NCBI GenBank assembly: GCA_036265815.1
Contig: DATAOI010000072.1
Span: 1 to 36,750 of the forward strand
DNA: 36,750 nucleotides
Direction: 5' to 3'
From: Gemmatimonadales bacterium
Lineage (GTDB): Bacteria; Gemmatimonadota; Gemmatimonadetes; Gemmatimonadales; GWC2-71-9
Made by a program: the position numbers and the translations under genes. Numbering within the stretch: position 1 is the stretch's first letter; each line of letters opens with the position of its first letter. Below are positions 26,595 to 34,738 of this stretch, in pieces. The notes beneath the pieces are model-generated. The model searched no databases. It was given only the letters and a program-made list of their open reading frames with translations, and was not told where the DNA came from.

Positions 26595-26876
26595 ATGTCG
26601 ATCATCGCGCTCATCCTGATCGTGGCGCTTCTGATTCCAATCATGGGCATCGTGGTGGATTCTCCGATCGGGCGTGCCATCGCGCGGCGGTTGGAGGGCC
26701 CCCAGGCCACGCCGCCGGGATTGGCCGAGCTGGCCAAGAAGGTCGAGCTGCTCGAGGCCGACGTGGACGATCTGACCCGGAGCGTTCAGACGCTGCAGGA
26801 CGAGAACGCGTTCCTGCAACGGCTGCTGGCCGAGCCGTCGCACCGGTCCACCCTCCCACCGCCGCCGGGTTCCTGA
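26595..26876 (+). CDS. Small membrane-anchored coiled-coil protein, unknown function
   Basis: The 93-residue protein has one hydrophobic segment (residues ~2-22, IIALILIVALLIPIMGIVV), then a basic patch, and a heptad-patterned coiled coil at ~45-80 (LAELAKKVELLEADVDDLTR), followed by a Pro-rich end. It would be anchored in the inner membrane with the coiled coil in the cytoplasm. Not assigned to a family by eye. It lies nine bases after bshC and 32 before murJ, so it is likely co-transcribed with envelope genes. Confidence 0.72.
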   Translation: MSIIALILIVALLIPIMGIVVDSPIGRAIARRLEGPQATPPGLAELAKKVELLEADVDDLTRSVQTLQDENAFLQRLLAEPSHRSTLPPPPGS

Positions 26877-26908
26877 CCGCCCCTCCCCGCCGCACGCCTC
26901 GTCCGGCG

Positions 26909-28456
26909 ATGACGGTGGCCGCCGGCATTCTGCTCAGCCGCATCGTCGGCCTCATCCGCAACCGGGTCTTCGCTCACTACTTCGGCACCTCCGATGCGGC
27001 GGACGCCTTCAACGCCGCGTTCAGGATCCCGAACTTCCTGCAGAATCTGTTCGGCGAGGGGGTGCTTTCGGCGTCCTTCATTCCGGTGTACGCCGGGCTC
27101 CGCGCGGCGGGGGAGGAGCGGGAAGCGCGCCGGGTGGCGGCGGCGGTCGCGGCGCTGCTGGGACTGGTCACTTCGGGACTGGTGCTGGCGGGGATCCTGT
27201 TCACCCCCTGGATGATCGCGATCATCGCGCCGGGCTTCGAGGGCGTGAAGCGGGAGGTTACCATCCGGCTGGTCCGGATCCTCTTTCCCGGCGCCGGTCT
27301 CCTGGTGCTGTCGGCCTGGTGCCTCGGGGTCCTCAACAGCCACCGGCGATTCTTTCTCTCCTATACGGCGCCGGTCCTGTGGAATCTGGTGATCATCGGA
27401 TCTCTCGTCGGGTTCGGACGAGGAGTCCCGCAGTACGGGCTGGCCGAGATCGCGGCCTGGGGGTCCGTCGCCGGCAGCCTCCTACAGTTCGGGATCCAGC
27501 TTCCGACCGTCATGCGGCTGCTGCACGGAACGCTGCCGCGGCTGGTCCGCGGCTCTCCAGCCGTGGCCGAAGTGCTCCGCAATTTCGGGCCCGTGTTCGT
27601 GGGGCGGGGTGTCGTCCAGATCAGCGCCTACGTCGATACGGTACTCGCGAGCCTGCTCCCGACCGGTGCGGTGGCCGGGCTCTCCTATGCCCAGGTGCTC
27701 TATACGCTGCCAGTCAGCCTGTTCGGCATGTCGGTTTCGGCGGCAGAGCTGCCGGCGATGTCGAGCGCAACCGGTGACGAGGCGACCCGAGGGGCATACC
27801 TGCGCGGCCGTCTCGGCGCCGGGCTCCGGCAGATCGCTTTTTTCGTGGTGCCCTCCGCGGTGGCGTTTCTCGCCCTGGGCGACGTGATCGCGGGCGCGCT
27901 CTACCAGTCCGGCGAGTTCACTCGCCAGATGACGATCTACGTCTGGGGCATTCTCGCGGGATCGGCCGTGGGCCTGCTGGCGTCGACGATGGGGCGGCTG
28001 TACGCATCCACCTACTACGCGCTGCACGATACCCGGACCCCGCTCAGGTTCGCGGTGCTTCGGGTGGCCTTGACCGTGGGGCTGGGGTACCTGTTCGCGC
28101 TTCCGCTGCCACGCGCCCTGGGCGTCGACCCGCGATGGGGCGCGGCGGGGCTGACGGCCTCGGCCGGCATCGCCGGCTGGATCGAGTTCCTTCTGCTGCG
28201 GCGGAGCTTGAACCGGCGCATTGGGGAGACCGGCGTGCCGGTGGCGCTGCTCGCACGGCTCTGGGGAAGCGCGGGTCTCGCCGCGCTGGCCGGGTGGGGA
28301 ATGCGCCGGCTGCTTCCGCTGGCGCATCCCGTGGGCGAGGCGGTGCTGGTGCTCGGGGTGTACGGAGCGGTGTATTTTTTGATGACCGACAGATTGGGGG
28401 TGGAGGAAGCCAGATTCGTCATCCGCCGGGCCTGGCGATCCAGCGATAGTCCATGA
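26909..28456 (+). CDS. murJ: Lipid II flippase MurJ
   Basis: MurJ flips lipid II across the inner membrane for peptidoglycan synthesis. The 515-residue protein has about 14 membrane segments. AAGILLSRIVGLIRNRVFAH and the motif FGEGVLSASFIPVY are classical MurJ sequences, as is the conserved Arg-bearing loop near YYALHDTRTPLRFAV. The ATG at 26909 leaves only three residues before the first conserved helix, and no ribosome-binding site is visible. Upstream codons in frame (back into the small gene) offer no ATG or GTG, so a CTG start near 26873 cannot be excluded. The stop overlaps uvrC (ATGA). Confidence 0.92.
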   Translation: MTVAAGILLSRIVGLIRNRVFAHYFGTSDAADAFNAAFRIPNFLQNLFGEGVLSASFIPVYAGLRAAGEEREARRVAAAVAALLGLVTSGLVLAGILFTPWMIAIIAPGFEGVKREVTIRLVRILFPGAGLLVLSAWCLGVLNSHRRFFLSYTAPVLWNLVIIGSLVGFGRGVPQYGLAEIAAWGSVAGSLLQFGIQLPTVMRLLHGTLPRLVRGSPAVAEVLRNFGPVFVGRGVVQISAYVDTVLASLLPTGAVAGLSYAQVLYTLPVSLFGMSVSAAELPAMSSATGDEATRGAYLRGRLGAGLRQIAFFVVPSAVAFLALGDVIAGALYQSGEFTRQMTIYVWGILAGSAVGLLASTMGRLYASTYYALHDTRTPLRFAVLRVALTVGLGYLFALPLPRALGVDPRWGAAGLTASAGIAGWIEFLLLRRSLNRRIGETGVPVALLARLWGSAGLAALAGWGMRRLLPLAHPVGEAVLVLGVYGAVYFLMTDRLGVEEARFVIRRAWRSSDSP

Positions 28457-30273
28457 CCGCGCCACATATTTCCGACGCACTGCAGCGCAAGCTCGATACC
28501 CTGCCGGAAGGTCCCGGCGTCTATCTGTGGAAGGACGCTGGCGGGGAGATTCTCTACGTCGGTAAGGCCAAGCGGCTGCGCAGCCGGGTGCGGAGCTACT
28601 TCGCGGCCGATTTCGAGGCCAGCCCCAAGAACCAGCTGCTGCAGCGCCTCATCGCCGACGTCGAGACGATCGTGGTGCCCAGCGAGCCGCAGTCGCTCAT
28701 CCTCGAGAACAACCTCATCAAAGAGTACCGCCCTCGCTTCAACGTTCGGCTGAAGGACGACAAGAGCTACCCATCGATCGCGGTCACCCTGGGCGAGCCG
28801 TTCCCCCGGGTCCTGGTGACCCGCCGCCGGGACATTTCCGGTGCCCGCTACTTCGGGCCGTACACCGACGTCGGCCAGCTCCGGAAGACCCTGGCCATCA
28901 TCCGCCGGCTGTACACGGTGCGGAGCTGTGCCGACGACCTGCCCCGGGAGCGTCGGGAACGGCCATGCCTCGACTATTACATCGGCCGCTGCAAGGCCCC
29001 CTGCATGGGCTGGCAGGACGTTGCCGAATACCGCCAGATGGTGGAGGACGTGCTGGGCTTCCTGGAAGGCCGGACGCAGGACGTGCGCGCACGGGTGCGG
29101 GAGGCGATGCTGGCGGCGAGCGTGCGGGAAGACTACGAGCGCGCCAAGGAGCTGCGCGACGCTCTCCGCTGGCTCGACCGGCTGGAGGAGCCCGCCAGCG
29201 TGGAGATCATCGGCACCGGCGACGCCGACGTGGTGGGCTATGCCCGCGATGGCGACGACGCGGCCGGCGTGCTGATCCGGGTCCGCGATGGCGCCGTGCT
29301 CGGTCGGGAGCACCGCTTTCTCGAGGGCCTGGAGGAAGAGGAGGATGGCGCCGTGCTCGCCGCCTTCCTGGTCCGCTACTACGTGCCCGCCGCCGAACGG
29401 GCGAAACGGCTGGTCGTTCCGTTTCCGCCGGAGGACTGGGATGCTCTGCGGGCACTGCTTCCGGACGTCGACTGGAATATTCCCCAGCGCGGCACGGCGC
29501 ACCGCTGGCTGGAGCTGGCGGACCAGAACGCGCGGCATCTCCTGGAGAGTCTCAAGATTGAGTCGTTCGAGACCGAGGAGCGCTCGGAAGACCCGGTGTA
29601 TGCCCTGGGTCGCGATCTCGGCATGAGCGTGGTGCCTCGCAGTTTGGTATGCGTCGACATCTCCCACAACCAGGGCCGCGATACGGTCGGGTCGCTGGTG
29701 TGGTTCGAGGCCGGACGCCCTCGGAAGAGCGAGTATCGCAAGTTCAAGATCCAGGGGCTCGGACAGCAGGACGATTTCGCCGCCATCCAGGAGGTGCTCA
29801 CCCGCTACCTCACCCGCAGGCGCGACGAGCAGCTTCCTATGCCCGACCTCTTCGTCATCGATGGCGGCAAGGGCCAGCTCAATGCGGCGCTGGAGGCGGC
29901 CGAGCAGCTCGGCCTGGGTGGGATCCCGATGGTCAGCCTGGCCAAGCGGGAGGAGGAGGTGTTCCTGCCGGGCAAGCCGGAGAGCCTGCGCCTGACCCGG
30001 CGGAGCCCGTCGCTCCGGCTGCTGCAGCGGGCCCGTGACGAGGCGCATCGCTTCGGACTGGCCTACAACCGCAAGCGCAGGACCCAACGCACCATCACCT
30101 CCGAGCTGCTGAACATCCCGGGGGTGGGGCCGAGGCGACGGCGCCAGCTGCTGGAGCGGTTCGGCAGCCTGGCGGGAGTGAGATCGGCCTCGGTCTCCGA
30201 GCTCGCCACCCTTCCGGGGTTCTCCACCAGGCTCGCTGAACGGGTGCTCTCGCACCTGCAGGCGAGCCAATAG
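28453..30273 (+). CDS. uvrC: Excinuclease ABC subunit C
   Basis: UvrC makes both incisions in nucleotide excision repair. The 606-residue protein has a GIY-YIG nuclease (GVYLWKDAGGEILYVGKAK), a Cys cluster (Cys in VRSC, RPCLDYYIGRC and APCMG) that fits the reported iron-sulfur site, a UVR motif near residues 210-240 (REDYERAKELRDALRWLD), the RNase H-like nuclease with CVDISHNQG and VIDGGKGQLNAA, and C-terminal helix-hairpin-helix motifs (NIPGVGPRRRRQLLERFGS). It is complete. Four-base overlap with murJ. Confidence 0.97.
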   Translation: MTAPHISDALQRKLDTLPEGPGVYLWKDAGGEILYVGKAKRLRSRVRSYFAADFEASPKNQLLQRLIADVETIVVPSEPQSLILENNLIKEYRPRFNVRLKDDKSYPSIAVTLGEPFPRVLVTRRRDISGARYFGPYTDVGQLRKTLAIIRRLYTVRSCADDLPRERRERPCLDYYIGRCKAPCMGWQDVAEYRQMVEDVLGFLEGRTQDVRARVREAMLAASVREDYERAKELRDALRWLDRLEEPASVEIIGTGDADVVGYARDGDDAAGVLIRVRDGAVLGREHRFLEGLEEEEDGAVLAAFLVRYYVPAAERAKRLVVPFPPEDWDALRALLPDVDWNIPQRGTAHRWLELADQNARHLLESLKIESFETEERSEDPVYALGRDLGMSVVPRSLVCVDISHNQGRDTVGSLVWFEAGRPRKSEYRKFKIQGLGQQDDFAAIQEVLTRYLTRRRDEQLPMPDLFVIDGGKGQLNAALEAAEQLGLGGIPMVSLAKREEEVFLPGKPESLRLTRRSPSLRLLQRARDEAHRFGLAYNRKRRTQRTITSELLNIPGVGPRRRRQLLERFGSLAGVRSASVSELATLPGFSTRLAERVLSHLQASQ

Positions 30274-30280
30274 CCGACTG

Positions 30281-30296
30281 CCGAGGTTTGCCTCGG
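30281..30296 (+). other. Short hairpin after uvrC
   Basis: CCGAGG and CCTCGG form a perfect six-base stem with a TTTG loop, eight bases after the uvrC stop. No T-run follows, so termination is uncertain. An A+T-rich stretch, CATATTTATAAG, lies downstream at 30311-30322 just before larC. Confidence 0.4.
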
Positions 30297-30325
30297 ATCG
30301 GGATCGAGTCCATATTTATAAGTCT

Positions 30326-31669
30326 ATGCCCGATGGACGTTTTGCCATCCTGGACCCGGTGGCCGGCATCAGCGGCGACATGCTGCTCGGGGCGCTCGTC
30401 GCGGCGGGCGCACCCGAAGAGTGGCTGCGAGCACTCCCAGGCCGTCTCGGGTTTCCTGACGTGCGGGTCGAGATCGGGTCCGTCGTTCGGTGTGGCTTGG
30501 AAGCCACCAAGGTGGACGTCGTGCTGCCCGGTGGGAAGCAGGAGCATCCTGCGGAGCCGGTACCGGGTGATGGTCACGCTGCTGATGAGCACGTCCACCC
30601 GCAGGAGCACGGTCACCGTCACGAGCATACCCGCGACCCGGGCCGGGCCGGCGGCGGGGCGCCACACCACCACGTGGGAGAGCTGATCGCACGAGTGGAG
30701 CGAGCGCCACTCTCGGGGTGGGTGAGGGAGCGAGCGGTCGACGCCTTCAGGCTGCTGGGAGAGGCGGAAGGGCGGATTCACGGCGTTTCGGCAGAGGAGG
30801 TGGCACTGCACGAGGTGGGAGCCGTCGACGCCCTGGTGGACATTGTCGGCGGTATCGAAGGCTTCGAGCGCCTCGGGATCACGCGGATCTACAATTGGCC
30901 GGTGACCCTGGGCACGGGCTGGGTCCGCGCGGCGCATGGAGTGATTCCCGTACCCGCGCCGGCCACGGCGATGCTGCTGGAAGGTGTCGAGATCGGTCCG
31001 AACGGACCGGTATCCGGCGAAGCCACCACGCCGACCGGGGCCGTGCTCCTGCGGGTGCTCTCGGCGGGCCGGCCGCCGTCCCACTGGCGCGCGGTGGGAG
31101 GCGGCGCCTGGGGTGCGGGTGGACGGAACCCGGAGCACTATCCCAATGCGCTCCGCCTGCTCCAGGCCGAGGCGGTGGCGGAGGCGGCAGAGGTGATCCT
31201 CTTGTCCACCGATCTGGACGATCTGAGCCCGGAGTACCTGGACCCGCTCAGGGAAGCGCTGTTCGCCGCGGGCGCCCTCGATGTGCAGCTGTGGGCCAGC
31301 CAGATGAAGAAGGGCCGCACCGGATTCCGGGTCGAGGCGACGGTCGCGCCCGCCGAGGCGGAGAGGGTAGGGGAGGCGTTCTTCCGCCACAGCACCACCG
31401 CGGGCATCCGCCGCCAGAGCGCGGAACGGGTGACGCTGCCCCGGCGCGAAGTCCAGGTTGAAATTGGGGACGGTACCCGGGTCCGCGTGAAGGTGCTGAT
31501 GGGTCCGGACGGTCCTCGCGTCAAGCCCGAATACGAAGACGTAGCGGCGGTTGCACGGCGCACCGGCCGGCCCGCCCACCAGGTGGCAAGGGACTTGCAA
31601 GAGCGGGCACTCCGCTTGGTAGGCCCCGAGGGAGCCGCCCGGCTTTTGACCCCGAACAAGGAGTCATGA
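30326..31669 (+). CDS. larC: LarC, nickel insertion protein for the NPN cofactor
   Basis: LarC inserts nickel into the pincer cofactor of lactate racemase and related enzymes. The 447-residue protein begins FAILDPVAGISGDMLLGAL, has LHEVGAVDALVDIVGG, NWPVTLGTGWVRAAHG and PAPATAMLLEG, and the C-terminal domain has LSTDLDDLSPEYL and MKKGRTGFRV. A His-rich insert at ~84-117 (EHVHPQEHGHRHEH and HHH) is a likely nickel store. LarB and LarE are not in the window, and no racemase is beside it. In Lactobacillus the gene is split by a programmed frameshift; here it is one uninterrupted frame. The ATG at 30326 starts the conserved N-terminus. Confidence 0.93.
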   Translation: MPDGRFAILDPVAGISGDMLLGALVAAGAPEEWLRALPGRLGFPDVRVEIGSVVRCGLEATKVDVVLPGGKQEHPAEPVPGDGHAADEHVHPQEHGHRHEHTRDPGRAGGGAPHHHVGELIARVERAPLSGWVRERAVDAFRLLGEAEGRIHGVSAEEVALHEVGAVDALVDIVGGIEGFERLGITRIYNWPVTLGTGWVRAAHGVIPVPAPATAMLLEGVEIGPNGPVSGEATTPTGAVLLRVLSAGRPPSHWRAVGGGAWGAGGRNPEHYPNALRLLQAEAVAEAAEVILLSTDLDDLSPEYLDPLREALFAAGALDVQLWASQMKKGRTGFRVEATVAPAEAERVGEAFFRHSTTAGIRRQSAERVTLPRREVQVEIGDGTRVRVKVLMGPDGPRVKPEYEDVAAVARRTGRPAHQVARDLQERALRLVGPEGAARLLTPNKES

Positions 31670-31672
31670 CGA

Positions 31673-33109
31673 GTGAAAGCGAATATCGCCTCAACGCTCC
31701 TGCTGGTCGCGGCGGCGAGTGCAGCCCCCGCGCTCGCCCAGCAGCCCGTGCTCAGCGACCGGGTCGCCAAGTCGATGCCCGCCCAGTATATCGCCCCCAA
31801 TTGCAAGATCAAACCGAATCACTTCAAGGTGAGCAGCGGCGCCTCGTACCTCAAGAGCTCCATCGAAACCGATGTGCCGGAGAATAAGGACCGGCTGCTC
31901 AATGATGGGGAGCGCGTCCTGCAGGAGGCCATGAAGCAGAACGGACAGGAGAAGAATCCCGCCGCCTATTATTTCCTGGGACGGATCTATCTCCAGCGGG
32001 GGGACATCTACCACGCCGATTCCACGCTCACTCATGCGGTCCAGCTCGCGCCAGACTGCGCCAAGGACGTGGATGGGTACCGCAAGAACGCGTGGGTCAC
32101 ACTGGTGAAGGCCGGCAGCAAATTCGAAGAGCAGAAGAACGCCGATTCGGCGCTCGCATTGTATCGTCAGGCGTCCGTGGTCTATCACGGGTCGCCCATC
32201 ACCGACTACCAGATCGCCTCCATCATGAACGAGAAGGGCCAGACGGACAGCGCTGCCCTGTACTTCGGTCGGGCCGCCGCCGCGCCGGTCACGTCCGGAG
32301 ACACCACCGAGATCAAGGTGCGCAACCGGTCGGCGTTCAATCAGGGCGCGATCCTGCTCAATGCCAAGAAGTACGACGGAGCCGCCGCGGCGTTCGAGCA
32401 CTATCTCTCGTGGGTGCCCAACGACAACGAGGCCAAGCGCGGGCTGGCCGCCTCCTATCGCGGGCTGGGACAGGCGGAGAAGGCCCAGGCGCTGGAGAAG
32501 GACCTGGTGAACACGGGCGGCGCTCCGGGCGCGACCCCCGCTGCATCGCAGGATCTCATGAGCGCGGGCGTCAACCTCTACAACGATAAGAAGTACGCGG
32601 AGGCGGCGGCGGCGTTCCAAAAAGCGGCCGATGCGGAGCCTTACAATCGGGACGCGCTGTCCAATCTGAGCAACACCTACCTCGCCCTGAAGGACGGTCC
32701 CAAGCTGCTGGCGACCGCTACCAAACTGGCCGCGATCGAGCCGTTGAGCGAGAACGCGCTCAAGCTGCAAGGAGAGGGATACAAGGAGAGCTCCAAGGTG
32801 GACAGCGCGGTCAAGATGGCGGAGCGGGTGCTGGCGCTCCCGGTCGATGTGAAAGCGACGGACTTCTCGCCCTCAGGAAACGGCGCCACGCTCACGATGA
32901 CCGCGACCGGGCGGTCGCCCCAGACCCCCTCGGGCAAGCCGATTCCCCCAGCGCCGGTGACGCTGGCGGTCGAGTTCCTGGACGCCAAAGGCGGGGCCGT
33001 CGCGACCCAGGAGGCCCAGATCCCAGTCCTGAAAGCCGGCGCGTCGCAGGAGGTGAAAGTCACGGCTCAGGGGGCGGGCATTTCCGCCTGGCGCTACAAG
33101 CAGAAGTAA
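31673..33109 (+). CDS. Secreted tetratricopeptide-repeat protein with C-terminal FxLYD-like domain
   Basis: The 478-residue protein begins with a signal peptide, MKANIASTLLLVAAASAAPA, cleaved near ALAQQ. TPR-like helix pairs run from ~100 to 380, for example AAYYFLGRIYLQRGDIYHAD and AGVNLYNDKKYAEAAAAFQK. The last ~95 residues resemble an FxLYD/Ig-like beta domain (TLAVEFLDAKGGAVATQEAQ). It probably acts in the periplasm as a scaffold. The GTG at 31673 was chosen since AAGGAG at 31658-31663 is correctly spaced and it yields the signal peptide. Partners are unknown; adjacency to larC and the hydroxylase gives no clear clue. Confidence 0.82.
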   Translation: MKANIASTLLLVAAASAAPALAQQPVLSDRVAKSMPAQYIAPNCKIKPNHFKVSSGASYLKSSIETDVPENKDRLLNDGERVLQEAMKQNGQEKNPAAYYFLGRIYLQRGDIYHADSTLTHAVQLAPDCAKDVDGYRKNAWVTLVKAGSKFEEQKNADSALALYRQASVVYHGSPITDYQIASIMNEKGQTDSAALYFGRAAAAPVTSGDTTEIKVRNRSAFNQGAILLNAKKYDGAAAAFEHYLSWVPNDNEAKRGLAASYRGLGQAEKAQALEKDLVNTGGAPGATPAASQDLMSAGVNLYNDKKYAEAAAAFQKAADAEPYNRDALSNLSNTYLALKDGPKLLATATKLAAIEPLSENALKLQGEGYKESSKVDSAVKMAERVLALPVDVKATDFSPSGNGATLTMTATGRSPQTPSGKPIPPAPVTLAVEFLDAKGGAVATQEAQIPVLKAGASQEVKVTAQGAGISAWRYKQK

Positions 33110-33131
33110 GCGCGGCAGTAAGGAGATGCCT

Positions 33132-34064
33132 ATGGCAGTGTTGCGCGCGGAAGAGACGGACGGCGGCGGGCTCACGACGACCCGCGCGTCGTTCATCGAA
33201 CAGGCCCAGCAGGAGGGGCGGCTCTACATTCATCAGCCGTACGAGCTCTACTCGGAAGGGAATCACGAGGCCTGGCGCCGACTGTTCACGGGGATGGAGG
33301 ATCGCTGGCGCGGCTACGCCAATCCACGCTTCCTCCAGGGGATCGACAGTCTGTGTCTGGACCCGGCCCGGGTCCCGCGCCTGGAAGACGTGAACCGATT
33401 TCTCAGCCCGCTCACCGGCTTCAAGGCGAAGCCGGTGAGCGGCTACGTTCCCTCGTTCCTGTTCTTCGACTGCCTCCGGAACCGCGAGTTCCCCACGACC
33501 ATCACCATCCGCGACGGCGCCTCGCTCGACTACCTGCCGGAACCGGACATCTTTCACGACATCGCTGGGCACGTGCCGATGCACACGGATCGGGCGTTCG
33601 CCGACACGCTCGTGCGATTCGGCGACTGCGCCCATACCGCCGCGGAGATCGTGGCCGGCATCCGGGACGAGCAGGAGAAGATCCGGCGGGTCACCAGCAT
33701 CTTCAAGGCGCTGGCACGGTTCTTCTGGTTCACCATCGAGTTCGGGCTGATGCGGAGCCCCACCGGCCTCAAGGCCTATGGCAGCGGGCTGCTCAGCTCC
33801 TATGGAGAGATCGCCCACGCCATCGACTCGCCGGAGGTGCAGCGGTATCCGGTGCAGCTGGAATGGGTGATCAATCAATGCTTCGAGATCGACCACTACC
33901 AGCCGCTCTTGTTCATCGTGGACTCGTTCGACCACCTCTCCGAGCTGGTCGGAGAGCTGGAGCAGTGGATGCGAGATGGCCGGCTGGACAACGTGGCGCC
34001 GGGAGAGCCGGCGGTGAGCGAGCCCGACCTGAGGAGCTTTCTGGAGGCGTCGTTGGGCAAGTGA
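33132..34064 (+). CDS. phhA: Aromatic amino acid hydroxylase (phenylalanine 4-monooxygenase family)
   Basis: The enzyme hydroxylates phenylalanine to tyrosine with iron, oxygen and a pterin. The iron ligands are His142 and His147 in FHDIAGHVPMHTDRAF and Glu203 in FWFTIEFGLM. Pterin-site residues lie around LDYLPEPDIFHD. His147 and Glu203 are 56 residues apart, against about 40 in human and Chromobacterium enzymes, so there is a ~16-residue insertion (AEIVAGIRDEQEKIRR). The ATG at 33132 was preferred over 33126 because GGAG at 33122-33125 abuts the latter but is six bases from the former. No pterin recycling gene (phhB) is adjacent. 310 residues. Confidence 0.88.
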   Translation: MAVLRAEETDGGGLTTTRASFIEQAQQEGRLYIHQPYELYSEGNHEAWRRLFTGMEDRWRGYANPRFLQGIDSLCLDPARVPRLEDVNRFLSPLTGFKAKPVSGYVPSFLFFDCLRNREFPTTITIRDGASLDYLPEPDIFHDIAGHVPMHTDRAFADTLVRFGDCAHTAAEIVAGIRDEQEKIRRVTSIFKALARFFWFTIEFGLMRSPTGLKAYGSGLLSSYGEIAHAIDSPEVQRYPVQLEWVINQCFEIDHYQPLLFIVDSFDHLSELVGELEQWMRDGRLDNVAPGEPAVSEPDLRSFLEASLGK

Positions 34065-34071
34065 TTTCCGC

Positions 34072-34100
34072 TTGACACCGGGGTCGGGGCCGCTCACATT
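34072..34100 (+). promoter_or_regulatory. Promoter of the tRNA-Gly gene
   Basis: A perfect -35 box TTGACA (34072-34077) is followed, after 17 bases, by CACATT at 34095-34100, which matches the -10 consensus at three of six positions. The tRNA starts 25 bases further on. Spacing and position make it the likely housekeeping-type promoter. Confidence 0.65.
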
Positions 34101-34124
34101 CAGCCCCAGCGTGAGCCGCAGCTC

Positions 34125-34196
<72 letters not shown>

Positions 34197-34207
34197 CTGT
34201 CGACATT

Positions 34208-34264
34208 CTGAAGTTCCCAGGCACCTTCAGTCGCCGGAATCCAAATGGGTCCCGGCGATTTTTT
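34208..34264 (+). terminator. Terminator after tRNA-Gly
   Basis: TCGCCGG (34231-34237) pairs with CCGGCGA (34252-34258), with a further ATCC/GGGT extension (T-G wobble) to an AAAT loop, followed by six T (34259-34264). A second hairpin, CTGAAG/CTTCAG, lies just upstream at 34208-34230. The first structure is a textbook intrinsic terminator. Confidence 0.88.
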
Positions 34265-34325
34265 CTTGGGACCCGGAGCTCGGGCACGAACCTTCGCCGA
34301 TAGCGGGGAATTCGCTGACAGGCGC

Positions 34326-34381
34326 TTGACGCCCGCACACATGTGGTGTATATAACCATCTGGTTAGATAACCTTTTGGTA
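34326..34381 (+). promoter_or_regulatory. Promoter and overlapping palindromic operator of the ArsR module
   Basis: TTGACG (34326-34331), 17 bases and TATATA (34349-34354) form a near-consensus sigma70-type promoter. A perfect palindrome TAACCA-TC-TGGTTA (34353-34366) overlaps the -10 box, and TAACC (34369-34373) repeats the half-site, so GGTTA-GA-TAACC is a second palindrome sharing its arm. A final degenerate GGTA lies at 34378-34381. Such placement would block polymerase when bound. ArsR-family regulators bind similar palindromes over promoters, so autorepression by the next gene product is likely (inference). Confidence 0.78.
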
Positions 34382-34387
34382 GGATAT

Positions 34388-34738
34388 ATGTCCGCCGACG
34401 CCCTCTCCCGCGCCTTCGCCGCCCTCGCCGATCCGACTCGGCGCGCCATCCTAGCGCGCCTGGCCAACGGGGAACGCACGGTCGGCGAGCTCGCCAAACC
34501 GTTCGCCATGAGCGGGCCCGCGGTCTCGAAACACCTCAAGGTGCTCGAGCGCGCCGGCCTCGTCTCGCGGGGACGCGACGCGCAGCGGAGACCCTGCCGG
34601 CTCCGCGCGGCGCCGATCAAGAGGGTGGCCGAGTGGGCGGATGACTATCGCCAGTTCTGGGACGCGAGTTACGAGCGTCTCGACGCCTACCTCAATCATC
34701 TGATGTCGGAGAAGCCGGACGATGACGCCGCCAAGTGA
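34388..34738 (+). CDS. ArsR-family winged-helix transcriptional repressor
   Basis: The 116-residue protein has the ArsR winged helix: ALADPTRRAILARLANGERT, then ELAKPFAMSGPAVSKHLKVL as the recognition helix, and a wing GLVSRGRDAQRRPCRL. No metal-binding Cys pair (CxC) is seen, so it is of the metal-independent subgroup often found with SRPBCC proteins. An in-frame GTG at 34343 lies upstream of the -10 box and cannot be the start; ATG 34388 with AGGA at 34381-34384 is used. It overlaps the SRPBCC gene by 17 bases. Confidence 0.92.
   Translation: MSADALSRAFAALADPTRRAILARLANGERTVGELAKPFAMSGPAVSKHLKVLERAGLVSRGRDAQRRPCRLRAAPIKRVAEWADDYRQFWDASYERLDAYLNHLMSEKPDDDAAK

Noticed and set aside
28015-30270. 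Open frame of 751 codons on the - strand across uvrC and murJ
   Set aside because: Antisense shadow of two certain genes; composition-driven.
34343-34387. GTG start of the ArsR gene
   Set aside because: It lies upstream of the -10 box of the gene's own promoter; the ATG at 34388 has a proper ribosome-binding site.
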